Positions 24,788 to 33,169 are shown, numbered from the stretch's first letter. The stretch: DNA of 64,000 nt from Gaiellasilicea sp037720595 (GCA_037720595.1 JBBJLW010000002.1:1-64000); one strand, 5' to 3'. Notes: generated by a model not told the origin, from the letters alone. Program-made: numbers and translations.

Positions 24788-25853
24788 GTGACCTCGTACA
24801 CGTGGGAGCAGGTACGGGCGCGGCGGCTGGGGCGGCATCGGTGGGATTCATGCGCAGGTGATGTCCGCGGCCGAGCTCGCGCTTTCGGTGCGAGTTCGGG
24901 GGCTGACGCAGGAACACGTTGCACGCGCTCTCTGGGAGGAGCGCACCCTCGTGAAGACCTGGACGCTGCGCGGCACGCTCCACCTCCACCCCGCGGACGA
25001 GCTAGGCCTCTGGCTCGCCGCTCGGAGAGCGGTCGTCGGCGACTGGTACTTCGCCAACGAGGTACGACCGAGGGAGGCGAAGCAGATCCTCGCGGCGCTC
25101 GCCGACGCGCTCGACGGACGATGTCTCACGCGCGAGGAGCTCGTCGAGGCGGTTACTCCGCACGTGAGCGGCTGGGCGCGCGAGCACATCGGCTCGGGCT
25201 GGGGCACGGTCCTCGGGCCGGCGGCTCTGAACGGGACGCTCGTCCACGGGCCGCCGCGGGGAACCCGCGTGACCTTCGTGCGACCGGACCAATGGCTCGC
25301 GACACAGCACGAGTGGGAGCCGCCGGCCGCGCTCGCCGAGAATCTGCGCCGCTATCTCGCCGCGTTCGGGCCGGCGACGCACAGGGATTTCGCTCAATGG
25401 ATCGCCGGCTCGCACCTCAAGGCGAAGGACGCGAAGGCGCTGCTCGACTCGATCGCAGGCGAGCTCGTCGAGGTCGAGATCGAGGAGAGACCAGCCTGGC
25501 TGCTGGCCGACGACGCACGACGACCGGTACGAGCGGAAGGCATCCGCTTGATCCCGGAGTACGACGCGTACGTGATGGGCTTTCGCGAGCGGGAGCACCT
25601 CTTCCCGCCCGACGCGGTGGCGCGGACGAAGGCGCACGGCAAGGGCCGTCTCGAGGGCCCGGGCGCGCTCTCGTGGCTGCTCGTGGACGGCGCCGTGGCG
25701 GGCACCTGGTCGCGGAAGCGCGCCGGCGCGAGGATCGAGGTGCACGTCGAGCCGTTCGGGAAGCTGACGAAGGCGCAACTTGTCGGTGTGGAGGCGGAAG
25801 CCGAGCGGGTCGGCACGTTCTACGGCCTCGAGCCGAAGCTGTTCGTGCGCTGA
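24788..25853 (+). pseudogene. HTH_42 / AlkZ-like DNA glycosylase gene, frameshifted with N-terminal deletion
   Basis: Reading from GTG 24788 gives the expected family start (TSYTWEQVRARRLGRH). The following conserved part (GIHAQVMSAAELALSVRV) is in another frame, and the usual 15-20 residues between them are absent. The frame change fits a deletion whose length leaves remainder 2 on division by 3. The continuing frame is open to 25853 (LVKTWTLRGTLHLHPADELG, WGTVLGPAALNGTLVHGPP, RLIPEYDAYVMGF). Its first possible starts are GTG 24858 and ATG 24861, immediately after the HAQ triplet that I take as the catalytic H-x-Q motif of this glycosylase clade. A product begun there would lack that motif, so the gene is probably inactive. 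Confidence 0.75.
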
Positions 25854-25891
25854 CAGCCGACGAGCCGTACGGACATGCCACACTCCCGGTC

Positions 25892-26449
25892 GTGGTTCCC
25901 GAGGCTTCTCTGCGGCAGAGCAAGAATGGACTCGTGACGGACGGCGAGGGCTGGTTCGTCATCAACGCGCGCGAGTCCCGCTGGCGCGACGAAGGTCCCC
26001 TCGGCTCCTACTGCACGTTCGAAGGGAAGCGGCGGTTTCCCCACTTCGGCATCAACATCAGCGTCCTGGAACCCGGTGAGGCGATGGCGATGTACCACCG
26101 CGAGAATGCCCAGGAGGGATTCCTCGTGTTGGCCGGCGAATGCACGCTGATCGTCGAAGGGAAACGTCGGCCTCTGACGACGTGGGACTTCTTCTACTGT
26201 GCGCCCGGAACCGAGCATGTCATCGTCGCGACGAGCGAGCAGAGCGCGGTCGTGCTGGCCGTCGGAGCGCGTGGCCGAGGTGTCGGCGGCGGCGTCGTCT
26301 ACCGAGTGTCGAAGGCGGCGGGCCGCTACGGAGCCAGCGTGGATCGCGAGACGACGAGCTCTGCCGAGGCCTACGCCGAAGCTCACGCCGATCTGCCCAG
26401 ATCGAGATGGGTTCCATACAGCGACGGCTGGCTGCCCGACGACCGCTGA
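25892..26449 (+). CDS. Single-domain cupin protein
   Basis: I place the start at GTG 25892 (VVPEASLRQSKNGLV), 38 bp after the HTH_42 gene; the product is 185 residues. The cupin motifs are visible: GINISVLEPGEAMAMYHREN followed by EGFLVLAGECTLIVEGKRRPL, then DFFYCAPGTEHVIVA with a metal-candidate His. The C-terminal 60 residues (VYRVSKAAGRYGASV and SRWVPYSDGWLP) are an extension seen in stand-alone cupins of unknown function. The ligand is unknown. It converges with the carbonic anhydrase gene. Confidence 0.8.
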   Translation: MVPEASLRQSKNGLVTDGEGWFVINARESRWRDEGPLGSYCTFEGKRRFPHFGINISVLEPGEAMAMYHRENAQEGFLVLAGECTLIVEGKRRPLTTWDFFYCAPGTEHVIVATSEQSAVVLAVGARGRGVGGGVVYRVSKAAGRYGASVDRETTSSAEAYAEAHADLPRSRWVPYSDGWLPDDR

Positions 26450-26493
26450 CTCAGCCCGGTACTACATGTTCGTGACCAGCTCGCGTGCCACGA

Positions 26494-26994
26494 TCAGCAG
26501 AGCTGGGCGATGCGCCCGGTATCGACGTCGTAGAGGAACCCGCCCACCCGGAGGCACGTGAGGTAGGGCCACGATTGCACCCGCTGGACGTCGGCGCGGA
26601 CGGTTGCCTCTTGGTCGTTCGACACGAGGAAGGCGAGGCTCCGCGTGTCGGGCCCGCCGGCGTCGCTCACCGCGGCGTGCACCTCGTCCTCCTCGCCAGC
26701 CGCCATTCGGCACTTCGTGTGGGCGACGATCATGGCCCGGTCGACGCCGAGCAGGTACGACGCGAGCACGAGCGTGCGGAGGACGTCGTCGGTGACCCGG
26801 GCACCGGCGTTCCGCAGGATCTTTGCGTCGCCCGGGCGTAGGCCGAGCAGCGCCAGCGGCTCGATTCGCGAGTCGAAGCAGGTGAGCACCGCGAGACCTC
26901 TAGCCGCTCGCGCCTCGAGCCCTCCCAGCCGAAAGTCCCGCGCGTAGGCAGCGTTCGCGGCGAGCACGTCGGTGAACGTCTCATCGCCCGGCAC
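26494..26994 (-). CDS. Beta-class carbonic anhydrase
   Basis: The 166-residue protein starts at GTG 26994. Zinc-ligand and catalytic residues of beta carbonic anhydrases are present: Cys39, Asp41 and Arg43 in LTCFDSRIEP, and His92 and Cys95 in IVAHTKCRM, with LRNAGARVTDDVLRTL and LASYLLGV between. It interconverts carbon dioxide and bicarbonate in the cytoplasm. It is short, as in the actinobacterial Rv1284-like group. It stands alone and is divergent from the TPR gene at 27059. Confidence 0.92.
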   Translation of the reverse strand: MPGDETFTDVLAANAAYARDFRLGGLEARAARGLAVLTCFDSRIEPLALLGLRPGDAKILRNAGARVTDDVLRTLVLASYLLGVDRAMIVAHTKCRMAAGEEDEVHAAVSDAGGPDTRSLAFLVSNDQEATVRADVQRVQSWPYLTCLRVGGFLYDVDTGRIAQLC

Positions 26995-27058
26995 GGCCGC
27001 ATCGTAGGCCAGCTCGCGTGTGCGCGGTACGGGGCTCGGGCCTCCTTACACTCCGCCT

Positions 27059-27565
27059 GTGAGCGGCGTCGATGCAGCGTGGGAGAAACGGATCTCGGAT
27101 CTGTGGACGGAGCTGGAGGACCACGAACCGGAGGAGTTCGTCGCTCTGGTCGACGGCCTGGTTGCCGTGCTGCCCCAGGGAAGCGCGATCGGGTTCTTCG
27201 AGCGCGCTTCGGCGTTCGATTCCACCGGCCACTCGGATCTGGCGGTGCCGCTCTATAGCGCCGCTCTCGAAGCGGGGCTTTCCGGTGAGCGTCGGCGGCG
27301 GGCGATCATTCAGATGGCGAGCTCGACCCGGAACGTCGGGAACCCGGAGGAAGCTGTCGCCTTGCTGTCGGCCGAGCTGGACGCCCCGACCGATGCCCTG
27401 GACGGCGCAGTCCGCGCCTTCCTGGCGCTCGCCCTCGTCGATGTGGGCCGCGAGCGCGAAGCCGTCGCTACTGCCCTCACCGCCCTCTCCGAGTACCTAC
27501 CGCGGTACAACCGATCTGTCGCCCGCTATGCGGAGGAGCTCGCGGCCGAGGGCTCCGATCCCTGA
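27059..27565 (+). CDS. Tetratricopeptide-repeat protein (TPR_5 family)
   Basis: The GTG at 27059 (VSGVDAAWEKRISDLWTEL) begins the recognisable domain; upstream in-frame codons are unlikely to be translated. The 168-residue product is all helical: FFERASAFDSTGHSDLAVPL, RRAIIQMASSTRNVGNPEEA, LSAELDAPTDALDGAVRAFL and ALVDVGREREAVATALTAL form four helix-pair repeats of the TPR_5 family. No catalytic motif is present. Family members act as adaptors of unknown partner. It is 67 bp upstream of the hydrolase gene on the same strand. Confidence 0.83.
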   Translation: MSGVDAAWEKRISDLWTELEDHEPEEFVALVDGLVAVLPQGSAIGFFERASAFDSTGHSDLAVPLYSAALEAGLSGERRRRAIIQMASSTRNVGNPEEAVALLSAELDAPTDALDGAVRAFLALALVDVGREREAVATALTALSEYLPRYNRSVARYAEELAAEGSDP

Positions 27566-27632
27566 ATCTGTGGCGCCAGCGACGTCGGCGAGGGCGATTG
27601 TGGCGCCGCTGGCACCTCAACCGGCAGACGCG

Positions 27633-28211
27633 GTGACGACGTTCGCGCTCATCCACGGCGCCTGGGACCGGGTGGCATGGGCCGGGGTACCCGACGAGCT
27701 GTGGAGGATGGGCCACGAGGCGGTCGCGCCCGACCTTTCATGCGACGAACCCGGCGCGACGTTCGACGACGACGCTGCGATCGTCCTCGGTGCGCTCGAG
27801 GATGTCCGGGGCGACGACGTCGTGGTGGTGGGATTCTCGCTCGGCGACCACACAGCAGCGCTCGTCGCTGCCGCGCGGCCGGTTCGCGAGCTCGTCTACC
27901 TCGCCGCCATGGTTCCCGAGCCCGGCGTGAGCTTGTCCCACCAGTTCGGACACGGCGACAGGATGCTGCTGCGCGAGTACGCGGCCGGCGTCGAGGGACC
28001 GGACGAGGGGGGCTCAGCAGGTGGGTCGACTTCGACGCGTACTACCGCAACGTCGTGCCACGACTGCCCCGAGCCTGTCGCCCGGGAGAGGTTCGAGCGC
28101 AGTCGCGAGCTCCCGGGCAGCCACTCCCCGATGGCGTCGCGGCCCGAAGAGCTGACGCGTTTGTTGGTAGCGGGCGTATCGAAGGACGGTTCGCACGGCG
28201 AGGCTTCGTGA
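27633..28211 (+). pseudogene. Alpha/beta hydrolase, internally deleted with paired frameshifts
   Basis: Starting at GTG 27633 (VTTFALIHGAWDRVAWAG), the gene stays open for 192 codons but is damaged. The nucleophile elbow is VVVGFSLGDHTA with Ser69; the usual sequence is GHSLGG. Near 28012 a 1-nt loss puts the conserved RWVDFDAYYRN into another frame, and about 45 nt later a further shift restores the frame at CHDCPEPVARERFERSRE. That segment joins directly to the C-terminal LPGSHSPMASRPEELTRLL, which holds the expected catalytic His. About 40 residues that normally lie between, including the CTEDR-type catalytic Asp, are missing. The product is probably inactive. Confidence 0.7.
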
Positions 28212-28308
28212 CGGCCGGACACTCGTTCGCCGCCCGCCATAGCCGCGGTCGGGCCGGCCAGTGCAGGACGAGCACCGCTGACGATTGGGTCCGCCATCAT
28301 GCTCCGAG

Positions 28309-28644
28309 ATGGCCTACGACGAAACCCTCGCCGCCCAGATTCGCGAGCTGGTTGCCGATGAACCCGGTCTGACCGAGAAGAAGATGTTCGGTGGGCTCGC
28401 GTTCCTGATCAGCGGGAACATGGCTGTAGCAGCGAGTGGCCGAGGAGGCATCATGGTTCGCGTAGACCCACAGGAGTCAGAGACGCTCGTGGAGACGACG
28501 GATGCTCAGCACATGGTGATGCGAGGCAGACCGATGCGAGGCTGGTTACGAGTGGCTCCGGAGCACCTTCGCGCCAGATGCGAGCTCGCAAGATGGGTCG
28601 AAGTCGGCATGACGTGCGCACGTTCGCTACCTGAGAAGCGATAG
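28309..28644 (+). CDS. TfoX N-terminal domain protein
   Basis: The ATG at 28309 gives a 111-residue protein beginning MAYDETLAAQIRELVADEPG. TEKKMFGGLAFLISGNMAVA, MVRVDPQESETLVE and MRGRPMRGWLRVAPEHL are the TfoX N-terminal-domain pattern. Stand-alone TfoX_N proteins are common in actinobacteria and have no proven role; the name comes from a competence regulator in Haemophilus. It follows the damaged hydrolase gene by about 100 bp. Confidence 0.87.
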   Translation: MAYDETLAAQIRELVADEPGLTEKKMFGGLAFLISGNMAVAASGRGGIMVRVDPQESETLVETTDAQHMVMRGRPMRGWLRVAPEHLRARCELARWVEVGMTCARSLPEKR

Positions 28645-28658
28645 GAACGACGCGGCAC

Positions 28659-28874
28659 GTGTTCGTCGGCGGGCGACGGCCCGTGCGCAATCCTCGCGGC
28701 GTCGTCGCGCCAATTCCAGAGGACGGACCGTGGGGCTTCTATTCGGTCGACGAGGCGGCCGCTCGCTACAACGCGTCTTCTCCAGAGGAGACGCAGGATG
28801 GCAGCGTCGCCTACGCGCGTTTTCCTGCGGAACAGGAGACGCGCTATCCCGGCGCACTGCTTTCGGGCGGATAA
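28659..28874 (+). CDS. Possible small hypothetical protein
   Basis: A 71-codon reading frame in the 317-bp gap between the TfoX and YcaQ-like genes. It encodes VVAPIPEDGPWGFYSVDEAA and similar non-repetitive, reasonably balanced sequence. There is no convincing ribosome site and I recognise no family. It could be a remnant of a larger gene or non-coding. Apart from this frame I see nothing in the gap. Confidence 0.25.
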   Translation: MFVGGRRPVRNPRGVVAPIPEDGPWGFYSVDEAAARYNASSPEETQDGSVAYARFPAEQETRYPGALLSGG

Positions 28875-28961
28875 CCGCAGCCGGCGATCTCGACGCGGTA
28901 GCGGCGGGGCCGCCTGGCCGGCGTTCGGGAGCGTCCCTAGACGTGACCGACCAGGTTCGGT

Positions 28962-30044
28962 CTACGCAGTTTCGACTGCACCCAGCCCGAGCCACGAAGC
29001 CAGGTCTTCCAGCTCGGACTGCACGGCTTTGCTCATGACGCGGGTGAACTTCACGTCCTCGTGGATCGCGTGCACCCGCAGCACCGGGGCCTTGCGGTCG
29101 GCGGTGGCGTCGACCTTCCCGACCAGCCGATCGTCGTGGAGTACCGGGAGGGCGAAGTAGCCCCAGCGGCGCTTGGCCGCGGGCTTGTACATCTCGAGGG
29201 TGTACTCGAAGTCGAACAACTCCTGGGCGCGGACCCGGTTGTGGACGAGCCTGTCGAACGGCGAGAGCAGCGCCGTGCGCCCCTCGAAGTCCTGGTCGAG
29301 CGCGGCGGGGTCGACGCGCCACTCGCTCGAGGTGTCCTCGACGACGGCCGGCTCGCCGGCCTCGCCGACATCGGCCGGCTCCATCGGCATGGCGACGCTC
29401 TTCTGACGGGCGATGCCGAGCGAGGCGAGCCGCCGCTCGTTCTTGACCCGGTGGGCCTCCTCGACCGACGGGACGACGACGTCGGCCGGATACACCCGCT
29501 CGGCCAGGTCCCACAGCCGCTCCCGCCCGACGCGCCCGGCGATCGCGATCTCACCGCGCATCATCAGGGACTCCAGCATCTGGGTGACGTTGCGGTTGTT
29601 GGTCCACCCGGTCGAGACCCACGGCACCACGCACGTGTCCGGGATATCCCGTGACGTCATCGGACCGGAATCGCCGAGCAAGTTCAGGATCGCCCGCCGG
29701 AAGGGGTCGTTGTCGCGGATCCAGGCACGCGTGCGCTCGTAGCTGGGCCAGTCGGCCGCGCCCGCGAGGTACAGGCTCACGTCGCTCATCGGCCGCACCA
29801 GCGCGTTGTGCTCGAACAGCGTGCGGTCCTGCTCCAGGGCCTGCCGAAGGTGGGCGGGCTCGTACGCCGAGCCAAGGCGGCTCCAGGCGACGAGGTCCGC
29901 GTTTGGCGCGATCACCGCGGTCGGATCGATCTGCAGCAGCGTCAGCTGTTGCACGACCGTGAGCAGGTCCGTCGGTCGGCGTGCGTCGAGCAGTTGGGCG
30001 CGCACCGCGATGCGCCGGGCCTGCGCCTTGGTGAGTCGGTGCAC
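28962..30044 (-). CDS. YcaQ-like HTH_42 DNA glycosylase
   Basis: The 360-residue protein begins MHRLTKAQARRIAVRAQLLDA. The motif LLQIDPT carries the Q-x-D catalytic pattern of the YcaQ (AlkX) branch of HTH_42 glycosylases, which unhook interstrand crosslinks. Further family segments are WSRLGSAYEPAHLRQAL, FEHNALVRPMSDVSLYLAG, GWTNNRNVTQMLESLMMRGE, LWDLAERVYP and ALLSPFDRLVHNRVRAQELF, and the winged helices appear complete. Unlike the broken relative at 24788, this copy looks intact. It lies 14 bp downstream of the cupin-TPR gene, so the two may share a message. Confidence 0.87.
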   Translation of the reverse strand: MHRLTKAQARRIAVRAQLLDARRPTDLLTVVQQLTLLQIDPTAVIAPNADLVAWSRLGSAYEPAHLRQALEQDRTLFEHNALVRPMSDVSLYLAGAADWPSYERTRAWIRDNDPFRRAILNLLGDSGPMTSRDIPDTCVVPWVSTGWTNNRNVTQMLESLMMRGEIAIAGRVGRERLWDLAERVYPADVVVPSVEEAHRVKNERRLASLGIARQKSVAMPMEPADVGEAGEPAVVEDTSSEWRVDPAALDQDFEGRTALLSPFDRLVHNRVRAQELFDFEYTLEMYKPAAKRRWGYFALPVLHDDRLVGKVDATADRKAPVLRVHAIHEDVKFTRVMSKAVQSELEDLASWLGLGAVETA

Positions 30045-30058
30045 GGCCAGGTCGATAC

Positions 30059-30697
30059 CTAGCGGCCGATCAGTTCCTTGAAGGCGGGCTCTTCGCGGAT
30101 CGGGTCGAAGTCCGAATCATCCTGTGCGACGGTGCGAAACTGCTCAGACATCTCGATCGCGCGCCGGAGGTGATCGACGGCGCCCGTCGTGCGGCCGGAC
30201 ATGCTCTCGCAGCAGGCGAGGTTGTAGAACAGCAAGGCGTACTGCGGATTTGCGTCGACAACTTCGCGGAGGCGATCAGCAACCTCGGCGTGCTCGCCCC
30301 TCTCGTAGAGGGGCCAGAACGGCGCCCAGAGCTCCCAGCCTCTGGCCTCGTAGGCCTTCCCCGGGGTGCCGCCGAGCGCGACGATCGTCGTCCCGGGCTC
30401 CTCGGCGAACGCCGTCCGCGTCACAGTGGGGCGAACAAAGACGAAGGTGCCGGCGGGAGCGTCCACCCGATCGCCGTCGAGCTCGAACACGGCGCGCCCC
30501 TTCAAGACGAGGTAGAGCTCCTCGTCCGAGTCGGACTCGTCGTGCTCGTTGATGATCCGCTCGCCCGCCTCACGGCCAGTCCACGCCGTGGCTCCGAAGC
30601 CCGTGATGCCAAAGTGATGCCGGACGGATCGAAATGAACGGCGCCCATCCTTGATCTCGTCGATCTCGTCGAGATGAGCAACCGCGTAACCACTCAT
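30059..30697 (-). CDS. Cupin-TPR two-domain protein
   Basis: The 212-residue protein starts at ATG 30697 after a purine-rich site (AAAGGGGG). Residues about 45-110 are a cupin (HDESDSDEELYLVLKGRAVF, VDAPAGTFVFVRPTVTRTAF). Residues about 130-205 are TPR-like helices (YALLFYNLACCESMSGRTTG, AVDHLRRAIEMSEQF). Proteins of this architecture are seen in actinobacteria without an assigned role. The 226 bp upstream to 30923 contain no gene and presumably hold divergent promoters. Confidence 0.8.
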   Translation of the reverse strand: MSGYAVAHLDEIDEIKDGRRSFRSVRHHFGITGFGATAWTGREAGERIINEHDESDSDEELYLVLKGRAVFELDGDRVDAPAGTFVFVRPTVTRTAFAEEPGTTIVALGGTPGKAYEARGWELWAPFWPLYERGEHAEVADRLREVVDANPQYALLFYNLACCESMSGRTTGAVDHLRRAIEMSEQFRTVAQDDSDFDPIREEPAFKELIGR

Positions 30698-30923
30698 AAG
30701 ACCCCCTTTATGTCATCGTTGCTGGCTGTGCTACCACCCAGCTACTGGCGAGTAACATCCGCCTGGGCCGGCGTGAGGGGATGACGCCAGAGCGCGCAAG
30801 CAAGGTCGGGACCCGAACTACGCTCCCAGAGATGCGCCACTTCATCACCATTTACGTGGCGGCCCTCGGGGACTCCAACCGTGGACACCGAGCCGACGCG
30901 CCGGCGCATGGCGAGTAGGCGCA

Positions 30924-31604
30924 GTGTCAGAGATGCCGACTCACTTTGAGCAGATGTCTCGCGTTTACAGCGAGGAGACGTGGAGCGTGTACGGCCTACT
31001 GGATCGAAGCCTCGAGCTGCGCGGGCCCGACTCGCTGCACGATCTCGCCGCCGAGTACCTCGTGCCGGGAGCGGTGATCCTCGACGCCGGCTGCCGCGAT
31101 GCGGCGGACCTGATTCGACTTGTCCAGGCACATGACGCGACCGGGGTCGGCGTCGATCCCGTCGAGAACCACGTCGCGCGGGCGCACGCAGCGGTGGCGG
31201 CTGCGGAGCTCGGCTCACGTGTCGAGATCGTTCAAGGCGTGATGGAAGCACTCCCGCATCCCGATGGCCACTTCGACCTCGTCTGGTGCCGCGACGTCGT
31301 CCAGCAACTCGACCTCCTCGTGCCCGCCCTCAAGGGGGCCGCCCGCGTGCTCAAGCAGGACGGCCACATGCTGGTCTACACGGTGTTCGTCACGGATCTG
31401 CTCGCGCCCCAGGAGTTCGAGATGCTCGAACGCCACATGGGCAGGGAGACGCGCGAATCGACGACATGGCGCGACGCGGGGAGAGACCGCTCAGCGAACA
31501 CGAGCCCGCCAGCGACTGAGGACTACAACCTCGGACGTCAAGCGCATCGGCTGTACCAGCGTGGGGAAAGTGTCGCCCGAGGGGGCAGGGACGGCACTGG
31601 ATAG
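30924..31604 (+). CDS. SAM-dependent methyltransferase with abnormal C-terminus
   Basis: The start is GTG 30924 or ATG 30933. The N-terminal 175 residues are a class I methyltransferase: VILDAGCRDAADLIRLVQAH (motif I), GVGVDPVENHVARAH, GVMEALPHPDGHFDLVWCRD and GAARVLKQDGHMLVYTVFV. After ERHMGRE, about residue 173, the sequence becomes low in hydrophobics (TTWRDAGRDRSANTSPPATE) and does not resemble the expected C-terminal substrate-binding part, so a deletion or frameshift there is likely. The substrate is unknown. Motif I has Cys where most relatives have another small residue. Confidence 0.7.
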   Translation: MSEMPTHFEQMSRVYSEETWSVYGLLDRSLELRGPDSLHDLAAEYLVPGAVILDAGCRDAADLIRLVQAHDATGVGVDPVENHVARAHAAVAAAELGSRVEIVQGVMEALPHPDGHFDLVWCRDVVQQLDLLVPALKGAARVLKQDGHMLVYTVFVTDLLAPQEFEMLERHMGRETRESTTWRDAGRDRSANTSPPATEDYNLGRQAHRLYQRGESVARGGRDGTG

Positions 31605-31621
31605 TCTGATCTCTTCGTGGC

Positions 31622-32116
31622 TTCGCGCCCGCTCTTCGACCAGAGTTCAGCTCCGACAGCGTCACGTACCGCTGGCGCGGCCCGTTGACGGACGCGGAAA
31701 TGGTTGAACTCATCCACGCCCACGGCGGAAACGCCGAGGTCGGCTGGTGGAATCGAATCCGTCCACACAGTCTGGGCTGAGTCACTGCCCGCGACGCCGG
31801 CGGCCGCCTCGTTGGCTTCGTCAACGTGGTATCAGACGGTGGAGACCACGCCTTTGTCATCGACACAAAGACGCACGGCGCTCACCAACGCAAGGGCATA
31901 GGAACGCGCACCGTCAACTTCGCAGCGCGGCACGCCAAGGCCGCAGGATGCGAGTGGCTACACGTCGACTTTGAGGCCGACCTGGCACCGTTCTACTTCG
32001 ATGCGTGCGGCTTTCGCCCGACGGACGCCGGGCTATCCATCTTCCCTCACGCGGCGACTGAGACCAGGAAGGCGACCTGGGCCAGTGTCGGGAAGGCCCC
32101 GTCGCCTCTGGGGTGA
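31622..32116 (+). pseudogene. GNAT acetyltransferase gene interrupted by an in-frame TGA
   Basis: One frame encodes SSDSVTYRWRGPLTDAEMVE and GGNAEVGWWNRIRPHSLG, then a TGA at 31778-31780, then VTARDAGGRLVGFVNVVSDG and the acetyl-CoA-binding segment GAHQRKGIGTRTVNFAARHA, ending FYFDACGFRPTDAGL. The stop falls where relatives have GWVTA, so it looks like a Trp codon changed to TGA. No clean start is seen for the 5' part. A shorter product from GTG 31826 (VVSDGGDHAF) would retain only the second half of the fold. UGA serves as a normal stop in neighbouring genes, so genome-wide recoding is excluded. Confidence 0.75.
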
Positions 32117-32201
32117 CGGCATCCGAAAGAGTCAGAGCGAGTCGTTCGCGAGAAACCGCAGGTGCTGGGGCGCACGGCGTGAGCCCCAGCACGCGATCGG
32201 T

Positions 32202-32498
32202 CTACGCTGTCGCGGGCTCGGGGTCAGGTCGTACGAGCACGGTGTCAGCGACCTTGATGATTTCGTCGGCGGGCAGATCAGCGCGAGCAGCGTGTTCGCG
32301 GATCTTCTCTTCGCTCGTCGCCTGGTAGATGCAGACAGTTCCGACTGAGCCGTCTTCTTCTTTCAAGACGTAACTGCGAATCCAGCGGATGTCCTCCGAC
32401 ATCTCTTCGTCTCCCACCTGGGTGGAGCGTGCGCCTGCTTCGCCGAGATCTTCGGTCGAGCGCCAACCATTGCGCCGAAGAATCACGTACGTGTCCAT
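32202..32498 (-). CDS. DUF4242 (SCO4226-like) small ferredoxin-like protein
   Basis: The 98-residue protein starts at ATG 32498 behind GAGGAG. MDTYVILRRNGWRSTEDLGE, IRWIRSYVLKEEDGSVGTVC and IYQATSEEKIREHAARADLP are the DUF4242 pattern. One Streptomyces member binds nickel; whether this one does is unknown. It is a stand-alone gene downstream of the DsrE-family gene on the same strand. Confidence 0.85.
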   Translation of the reverse strand: MDTYVILRRNGWRSTEDLGEAGARSTQVGDEEMSEDIRWIRSYVLKEEDGSVGTVCIYQATSEEKIREHAARADLPADEIIKVADTVLVRPDPEPATA

Positions 32499-32626
32499 GG
32501 CCTTTACTCCTCGTTCGGGCCGCTAGTGCGGCGATTCAATCATTTCGCACGACGCGACCTCAGCGCGTCGTGTGCCCGTAGAATCCATCCGGTCTCAACA
32601 AGCACTGGGTCTGCTTTAGGGAGCGG

Positions 32627-32989
32627 CTAGAGACTCACAACTCGGTCGTACTCGGCGATCATCCGAGCGAGTTCGGGTGGCGTGAGCCAGCGCGCATGCA
32701 GCCACTCCAAATCTTCGTCGGTCGCCCCACGGGCGACGGCGCAGCCCTTTCAGACGTAGATGGGCACCTGATTGTCGAGGAGCTTCTGCAGAAGCTCCTT
32801 CGCCGGCGGTATGCCGACGCCCTCGATCTGTTCCGCCGTCCCGCGCGAGACGAGCTCCGTCGCGTCGCCCGCCAGCACGACCGCGCACTCCTGACCTTCA
32901 CCGACGGAGCCGTTGGCCGCGATGTGGAGCGGCAACGATGCCCGGGTCGAGTCGGCGGCCCCAGCGGTTGCGAGATAGAGGATCTTCAT
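32627..32989 (-). CDS. DsrE-family protein with in-frame UGA at the CxxC cysteine (selenoprotein candidate or pseudogene)
   Basis: Translation from ATG 32989 gives MKILYLATAGAADSTRASLP and CAVVLAGDATELVSRGTAEQ, then reaches UGA at 32750-32752 (codon 80). Reading through it continues in frame as KGCAVARGATDEDLEWLHAR and LTPPELARMIAEYDRVVSL to a TAG at 32627, for 120 residues in all. Relatives carry a CxxC motif exactly here, so the UGA takes the first Cys position and would give U-K-G-C. Downstream of the UGA an uninterrupted 7-bp hairpin with a GUG loop is present (32721-32737). Selenocysteine insertion and a nonsense mutation are both possible; nearby damaged genes favour caution. Confidence 0.6.
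32721..32737 (-). promoter_or_regulatory. SECIS-like hairpin downstream of in-frame UGA
   Basis: On the minus-strand message GUCGCCC-GUG-GGGCGAC forms a perfect 7-bp stem with a three-base loop starting with G. The loop begins 19 nt after the UGA. Bacterial SECIS elements have a short stem, a G in the first loop positions and about this distance from the UGA. The codons also fit the conserved protein sequence AVARGAT in GC-rich DNA, so the hairpin may be fortuitous. Confidence 0.35.
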
Positions 32990-33169
32990 GAGGTGAGCCT
33001 ATAACCCCGAGCGGGACTAACGCAACGGCGTCGGGATCATCGCCCGCTCCGAGCCCGCGGAGGGTGCGGTCAGGCGTGATTCGCACCCGGGCCGGTCTTG
33101 TAACTGCTGTTGCGATATGACAGTCTGAGTTTTCAGGGGTCCCGACTTCGCAACAAGAAGGAGGCTCTG

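Noticed and set aside
31778..32752. Genome-wide reassignment of UGA to Trp or Gly
   Set aside because: Many intact neighbouring genes end in TGA, often as ATGA overlaps, so UGA is a normal stop here.
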